Source: Novosphingobium terrae (GTDB taxonomy: Bacteria > Pseudomonadota > Alphaproteobacteria > Sphingomonadales > Sphingomonadaceae). From it: a stretch of 64,000 nucleotides of DNA. The stretch is from assembly GCF_017163935.1 (NCBI RefSeq), contig NZ_JABVZR010000001.1, positions 3,844,001-3,908,000 of the forward strand. Reading direction: 5' to 3'. Below, piece by piece: positions 59,895 to 64,000 of this stretch. The notes under the pieces were generated by a model. The model saw nothing but the letters and a program-made list of their open reading frames with translations, was not told the DNA's origin and made no database searches. Position 1 is the stretch's first letter. Each line of letters starts with the position of its first letter. A program made the position numbers and the translations under genes.

Positions 59895-62354
59895 ATGCCG
59901 CGCAGCCGCGCCCTGCCCGCCGCGCCGGACTGGCTGACCAGCTATCTGCCTTCCAGCGCGGCCAGCGATCTTTATGCCTCGGCCTCACCGCAGACCGCCG
60001 CGCATTGGCACACAATGGCGCGCGGGCTGGCCGCGCTGGGCGACCAGAGCGGCGGCGTTCAGGAGCAGATCGCCCGCCAGATCCGCGATATGGGCCTCAC
60101 CTTCCGCGTGGCCGGCGACGAGGCCGAGCGCGACTGGCCGCTCACCCCCATGCCGCTGATCATCGGCGGCGATGAATGGGCGGGGATCGAGGCCGGGGTG
60201 GTGCAGCGCGCCGATCTGCTCGAAAGGCTGATCGGCGATATTTATGGCCACGGCCAATTGGTGGCCAAGCGCCATCTGCCTGCCCCGATCCTGACCGGCA
60301 GCCCCTATTTCGCCCGCAAGATGCCGGGGATGGCGCCCCCCTCGGGCCATTGGCTGCATGTCTGCGCCATGGATTTGACCCGCGGGCCGGACGGGCAATG
60401 GTGCGTGCTGTCGGACCGGGTGCGGCTTGCTACCGGCGTGGGCTATGCTCTGGAAAACCGGCTGGCCTTTTCGCGCGCCACCGGATCGCTGCTGGGCGAT
60501 ATCCATGCGCGGCGGCAGGCGAGTTTCTTCTCCGCTCTGCGCGAGGGACTGGCGCGCGATTGCCAGCGGGATCGCCCCCGCATTGCCCTGCTGACGCCGG
60601 GGCGGCTCAACCAGTCCTATTCCGAGCAGGCGCATCTGGCGCGCTATCTGGGTTTTCCGCTGGTGGAAGGGCGTGATCTGGTCGTCAACCGGGATCGCCT
60701 GTTTGTCCGCACCATCGCGGGGCCCAAGCGCGTAGATGCGCTGTGGCGCTGGATCGACACCAATGCGCTCGATCCGCTCAGCTTCGATGTGCGCTCCACG
60801 CTGGGGGTGCCCGATCTGATGGCCACGCTGCCCGGCGGCGCGGTGGTGGCCAACTGGCCCGGCGCCGAGGTGGTGGAAAGCCGCGCCATGGCCGCCCAGA
60901 TGGAGCGGCTCTGCCCGCTGCTGCTGGGCCAGCCTGCCATGCTCAAAAGCGTGCCAAGTTGGTGGTGCGGGCAGGAAGGGGCACTGGCCCATACCGAACA
61001 GCATTTCGATCAGCTGCTGATCGCCCCCGCCTTCGGTAGCGCCGAGGGGCTGGGCCGCCAGCCGGTGGTGGGCGCCTCGCTGTCGCCCGAACGCCGCGCC
61101 GCGCTGCTGGCGGCGATGCGCCAGCGCCCGATGGATTATGTGGTGCAGACGCTGCTGGCCTTGGGGCAGACGCCCACGCTGGTGGAGCAGCAACTCGTGC
61201 CGCGCCCCTTCTCGCTGCGGGTCTTCGCCGCGCGCGACGGGCAGGGCCGCTGGAAGGTGATGCCCGGCGGCTTCGCCCGCATCCTGCCCGGTGACGATGA
61301 AACCCCCGCGCTGATCGGCACCGGGGATCTCTCCGCCGATGTCTGCATTGCCGACGCGCAGAAGCAGTCCTCCATCGGCCACACCATGCTGGATGCGCCT
61401 GGCGTGGTGCGCGGCGGGGCGATTCTGGCCAGCCAGTCGGCGGACAATCTGTTCTGGTTCACCCGTTATGCCGAGCGGACCGAGTTTACCCTGCGTCTGC
61501 TGCGCGCCTTGCTGGGGGGCTCGATCGAGGCCGATGCCAGCGCGCATCAGGCCGGCGTCGGCGGCGTGCTCATCAACCTGCTGCATGCCGGCGGCGCGGT
61601 GCGCGCGCTGGGCATGGGCGAGCCCACGCTGGACATCTGCGCCGATGCCCTGACCGAAAGTGATCTGCCCGGCGGCATTCCTTCACTCATCCGGCAGTTG
61701 CAGAACACCGGGCGGGCTTTGCGACAGCGTTTCGCCCGCGACTTCTGGCTGATCGCCAGCCGCCCCATGCCGCAGTTGCGCGACCAGCACCCCCAGACCA
61801 TGCTGGAGGTGATCGAGGAGCTGCTGGAACGCCTCAGCGCCCTCTCCGGCCTGATCGCGGAGAATATGATGCGCGGGCCCGCCCATGCCTTTATCGATAT
61901 GGGCCGCCGCATTGAGCGCGCCCTCTCGATCTGCCGGGTGACGCGGGGCCTGCAGGCCTCGGGTCAGGAAGGGCTCAATGTGCTGCTGGAGCTGTGCGAC
62001 AGCCAGATCACCTATCGCTCGCGCTATCTGAGCGGGGCGGCGCCCTTGCAGGTGCTCGATCTGGTGCTGCTCGATCCGGACAATCCGCGCTCGCTGGCCT
62101 TTCAGGTCGAGGCGTTGGTGCAGCGCATCTCGGGCCTGCCGCCGCTCGATGACCGCAATCTGCCCGAGCAGACCTTGCTCGATGCCCGCGCCATCCTTGC
62201 CCCGCTGCAGGCGCAATCCATCGCCGATATCGACAGCGGCACGCTGCATGCCATCGAGATCCAGTTGCTCAGCCTGTCGGACCGGATTTCGGAGCGCTAT
62301 TTCCTGCCCAATGAGACGGTGGCGCCGCGCCAGCAAGGGGCGCTGCTGTCATGA
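59895..62354 (+). CDS. Circularly permuted ATP-grasp protein fused to an Alpha-E domain
   Basis: 819 residues. The first ~460 are a circularly permuted ATP-grasp type 2 domain (DUF404/DUF407 region): LERLIGDIYGHGQLV, LSDRVRLATGVGYALENRLAFSRA, ARYLGFPLVEGRDLVV and LVEQQLVPRPFSLRVFAA. The rest (~505-815) is the helical Alpha-E domain, starting SQSADNLFWFTRYAERTEF. ATP-grasp amidoligases join a carboxylate to an amine; Alpha-E is associated with them but unexplained. Here both are on one chain, whereas many relatives have separate genes. The following transglutaminase gene overlaps the stop by ATGA. Confidence 0.9.
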   Translation: MPRSRALPAAPDWLTSYLPSSAASDLYASASPQTAAHWHTMARGLAALGDQSGGVQEQIARQIRDMGLTFRVAGDEAERDWPLTPMPLIIGGDEWAGIEAGVVQRADLLERLIGDIYGHGQLVAKRHLPAPILTGSPYFARKMPGMAPPSGHWLHVCAMDLTRGPDGQWCVLSDRVRLATGVGYALENRLAFSRATGSLLGDIHARRQASFFSALREGLARDCQRDRPRIALLTPGRLNQSYSEQAHLARYLGFPLVEGRDLVVNRDRLFVRTIAGPKRVDALWRWIDTNALDPLSFDVRSTLGVPDLMATLPGGAVVANWPGAEVVESRAMAAQMERLCPLLLGQPAMLKSVPSWWCGQEGALAHTEQHFDQLLIAPAFGSAEGLGRQPVVGASLSPERRAALLAAMRQRPMDYVVQTLLALGQTPTLVEQQLVPRPFSLRVFAARDGQGRWKVMPGGFARILPGDDETPALIGTGDLSADVCIADAQKQSSIGHTMLDAPGVVRGGAILASQSADNLFWFTRYAERTEFTLRLLRALLGGSIEADASAHQAGVGGVLINLLHAGGAVRALGMGEPTLDICADALTESDLPGGIPSLIRQLQNTGRALRQRFARDFWLIASRPMPQLRDQHPQTMLEVIEELLERLSALSGLIAENMMRGPAHAFIDMGRRIERALSICRVTRGLQASGQEGLNVLLELCDSQITYRSRYLSGAAPLQVLDLVLLDPDNPRSLAFQVEALVQRISGLPPLDDRNLPEQTLLDARAILAPLQAQSIADIDSGTLHAIEIQLLSLSDRISERYFLPNETVAPRQQGALLS

Positions 62355-63247
62355 TCTACAACGTCACCCACACCACAACGCTGTTCTACAGCAATCTGGT
62401 GCGCCTTGCCCGCTTCAACCTGCGGCTGCGCCCCATCGACTGGCCGGGGCAAACGATCACCGAGTATCGGCTGGACGTCAGCCCCGCCCCTGCCGACATC
62501 CGCCAGAAAAGCAGCCCATGGCTGGCCAATGAAACGCGGCTGACCCTGCGCGACCCGATCACGAGGCTGTCGATCACCAGCCGTTTTCGTGCCCGTGTGC
62601 AGCCCCCCGCCTTCGACCGCGCCCAGGCCCCCAGCCCCGCCATCGCTCAGGTGCGCGCCATGGCCATGGGTTGGCCTGCTGTCGGCCCGGGCAGCCCGGC
62701 ATCCTATCTCTTCGCCTCGCCCATTGCCGCGATCTGGCCCGGCGAGATCGGCGCATGGGGCCGCCAGTGGCTGCATGACGAAACGCCGGTGATGCAGGGC
62801 GCCATGGCGCTGATGCAGGCGCTGCATGAGGAATTCGCCTTCGACGCCAGCGCCACCAGCCCCGATCAGCCACCCATCGACGCGTTCCGGGCGCGGCGTG
62901 GGGTCTGTCAGGATTTCACCCATGTGATGATCTGCGCCTTGCGGGCCATCGGCCTGCCCGCCGCCTATGTCAGCGGCTATCTGCGCACCATTCCGCCGCC
63001 GGGCATGCCAAGGCTGGTGGGCGCGGATATGATGCATGCCTGGGTGGCGCTGTGGTGCGGCCCCGATCTGGGCTGGGTCGGGCTGGACCCGACCAATGCC
63101 ACCTTGGCCACCACGGACCATATCGTGGTGGCGATGGGCCGCGATTACGGCGATGTCGCGCCGCTGGACGGCGTGTTCCATGGCGGCGCGGGCCAGACCA
63201 TGACGGTGTCAGCCGATGTGGAACCTGTGGACGAGGAAACCGCCTGA
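62351..63247 (+). CDS. Second transglutaminase-like protein
   Basis: 298 residues, transglutaminase-N domain (~1-120, starting VTHTTTLFYSNLVRLARFNLR) followed by the core with catalytic Cys in RRGVCQDFTHVMI (~187), His in MMHAWVALW (~228) and Asp in VGLDPTNAT (~243). No signal peptide or membrane segment. It is a separate, shorter relative of the transglutaminase-DUF2126 protein, so the cluster carries two intact catalytic triads with the ATP-grasp/Alpha-E protein between them. Coupled to the latter by an ATGA overlap. Biochemical role unknown. Confidence 0.92.
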   Translation: MIYNVTHTTTLFYSNLVRLARFNLRLRPIDWPGQTITEYRLDVSPAPADIRQKSSPWLANETRLTLRDPITRLSITSRFRARVQPPAFDRAQAPSPAIAQVRAMAMGWPAVGPGSPASYLFASPIAAIWPGEIGAWGRQWLHDETPVMQGAMALMQALHEEFAFDASATSPDQPPIDAFRARRGVCQDFTHVMICALRAIGLPAAYVSGYLRTIPPPGMPRLVGADMMHAWVALWCGPDLGWVGLDPTNATLATTDHIVVAMGRDYGDVAPLDGVFHGGAGQTMTVSADVEPVDEETA

Positions 63248-63253
63248 AGCGGC

Positions 63254-63838
63254 TTACTGGCTGCTGTCCGAAGAACTGGCGTCCTTCTTTTTCTCCGGCA
63301 CGGAGAAGGTGCCGCTGACACGGCCCGGGGTCGGCCCGGTCACCGCGCCGGGGCGCGCTGCGCCGCCCACGAAGTTGGACAGGCCCGTGTTGAGATCCAC
63401 CACCAGCCGCGCGCCGTGCGACACATCGGTGCCCCGGCGCAGCGTGACATTGCCCGACATGACGATCACGCGGCGATCGAAATCATAAGTGCCCACATCG
63501 CCCACCGCGCTTTCGTTGTTGCGCGTGACGACGACACCGCCCGTCGAATTGATCAGCTTGATCTTCAGCGAGCCATTGTTGTTGGTGTAATCCACCAGCG
63601 TGCGCGCCGCTGTCATCTTCAGCTCGGCCTGGGTGATGATGACATGGCCGGAAAGCACCACATGATTGGCCTTGTCGTCCAGATCGATGCGATCAGCCTC
63701 GTAATTGACCGGGGCGTTGCTGTTGTGGCTGCCCAGCCCATTGGCGCTATGCGCCGTGCCCACCGACAGGCAGGCAGCGGCGGCAACACCGATCATCAGA
63801 GGGCGAAAGGGATTCGATCCGGACAGGGGCATGCGCAT
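63254..63838 (-). CDS. lptA: LPS-transport periplasmic protein LptA (OstA-like)
   Basis: 194 residues with a signal peptide (LMIGVAAAACLSVGTAHSA). The OstA/LptA beta-jellyroll signature is visible: NYEADRIDLDDKANHVVLSGHVIITQ, LKMTAARTLVDY, TYDFDRRVIVMSGNVTLRRG and ARLVVDLNTGLSNF. LptA bridges LPS from the inner to the outer membrane. The C-terminus is Lys/Ser-rich. Starts at 63838 or 63832. It stops 6 bp from the convergent transglutaminase stop with no repeat between. The partial gene upstream is consistent with lptC. Confidence 0.9.
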   Translation of the reverse strand: MRMPLSGSNPFRPLMIGVAAAACLSVGTAHSANGLGSHNSNAPVNYEADRIDLDDKANHVVLSGHVIITQAELKMTAARTLVDYTNNNGSLKIKLINSTGGVVVTRNNESAVGDVGTYDFDRRVIVMSGNVTLRRGTDVSHGARLVVDLNTGLSNFVGGAARPGAVTGPTPGRVSGTFSVPEKKKDASSSDSSQ

Positions 63839-63920
63839 GGGGGCCGTCTAGCCTAACCGCACCGGGCCGTGAAGCGGCGCGCGGCGATATTTGTGAAACG
63901 GAGGGCGAAAAGGTCTGGCA

Positions 63921-64000
63921 TCAGTGCTGGTTGCCCGGTGCAGGCGTTGTCTGTGCAGGCGCCTTCAGATCGGACTGGGCGCTTTGCATTGTCTTGCCCG
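63921..64000 (-). CDS. 3' end of a gene upstream of lptA, possibly lptC (truncated by window edge)
   Basis: Only the last 26 codons and the stop lie in the window; the frame reads GKTMQSAQSDLKAPAQTTPAPGNQH. The tail is Ala/Pro/Gln-rich and carries no domain signature. The lptC-lptA gene order is usual in this group, so lptC is the likely identity, but the sequence visible here cannot prove it. It ends 82 bp before the lptA start. Confidence 0.45.
   Translation of the reverse strand, partial: GKTMQSAQSDLKAPAQTTPAPGNQH

Noticed and set aside
56342..59896. A 1184-codon open frame on the minus strand opposite the transglutaminase-DUF2126 gene, and similar long antisense frames (e.g. 8445-10562, 17098-20037, 10525-12456)
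   Set aside because: Their composition (His/Gln/Arg/Ala/Gly-rich, no domains) is that of high-GC shadows; the opposite strand carries proteins with clear catalytic motifs.

Overview
The window reads as chromosomal DNA of a high-GC alphaproteobacterium, most likely a member of the Sphingomonadales close to Novosphingobium. Supporting signs are a crtY-crtI-(LOG)-crtB carotenoid operon, an UrcA-family secreted protein, a SahR-type ArsR/methyltransferase regulator leading a metF/split-metH operon, Tat-exported OpgD with a short OpgH, and a family of hairpin-rich intergenic repeats. The genus is an inference. No tRNA, rRNA, CRISPR array, prophage or insertion sequence was seen. LAYOUT. 1-17 kb: the 3' part of rpoC and its terminator; rlmE and a ppx/gppA phosphatase (minus), divergent from ftsK; a minus-strand operon of an oligopeptidase B-like S9 peptidase, a small membrane protein and a hotdog thioesterase; then Xaa-Pro aminopeptidase, a VOC protein and a cupin (plus); then an EF-hand protein with an OmpR-type regulator and a histidine kinase. 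17-32 kb: an M1 aminopeptidase (minus); a fused pabB-pabC, an aminotransferase, a pseudouridine synthase and arfB (plus, overlapping); a small lipoprotein (minus); sahR-metF-metH1-metH2 behind a perfect 22-bp palindromic operator; recQ. 33-39 kb: an acyltransferase, pgl and a Nudix hydrolase; dinB and urcA (minus); an MFS drug transporter. 39-44 kb: crtY-crtI-LOG-crtB (minus), divergent from a DUF4261-like protein. 45-50 kb: a TPP riboswitch and thiC, a thioesterase-fold protein, a small secreted protein, a glycine-zipper surface protein and a VanZ-like protein. 50.6-63.2 kb: a plus-strand run of seven closely packed genes comprising a TolC-like lipoprotein, an HlyD-like adaptor, opgD, opgH, a transglutaminase-DUF2126 protein, a circularly permuted ATP-grasp/Alpha-E protein and a second transglutaminase. 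The window ends in lptA and the tail of a gene that may be lptC (minus). HOW IT WORKS TOGETHER. Most of the window is housekeeping: transcription, chromosome segregation, rRNA modification, ribosome rescue, methionine, folate and thiamine supply, carotenoids and envelope assembly. Two things stand out. First, at least ten copies of a 120-280-bp structured repeat sit in intergenic gaps, each starting 2 to about 30 bp after a stop codon and most often between convergent genes. Their terminal hairpins keep pairing while the sequence changes, which suggests a 3'-end, terminator-like or RNA role. Second, the 50.6-63.2 kb cluster joins osmoregulated periplasmic glucan synthesis to an incomplete export system and to a predicted, uncharacterised amide/peptide-ligase system; it is the best candidate here for undescribed biology.
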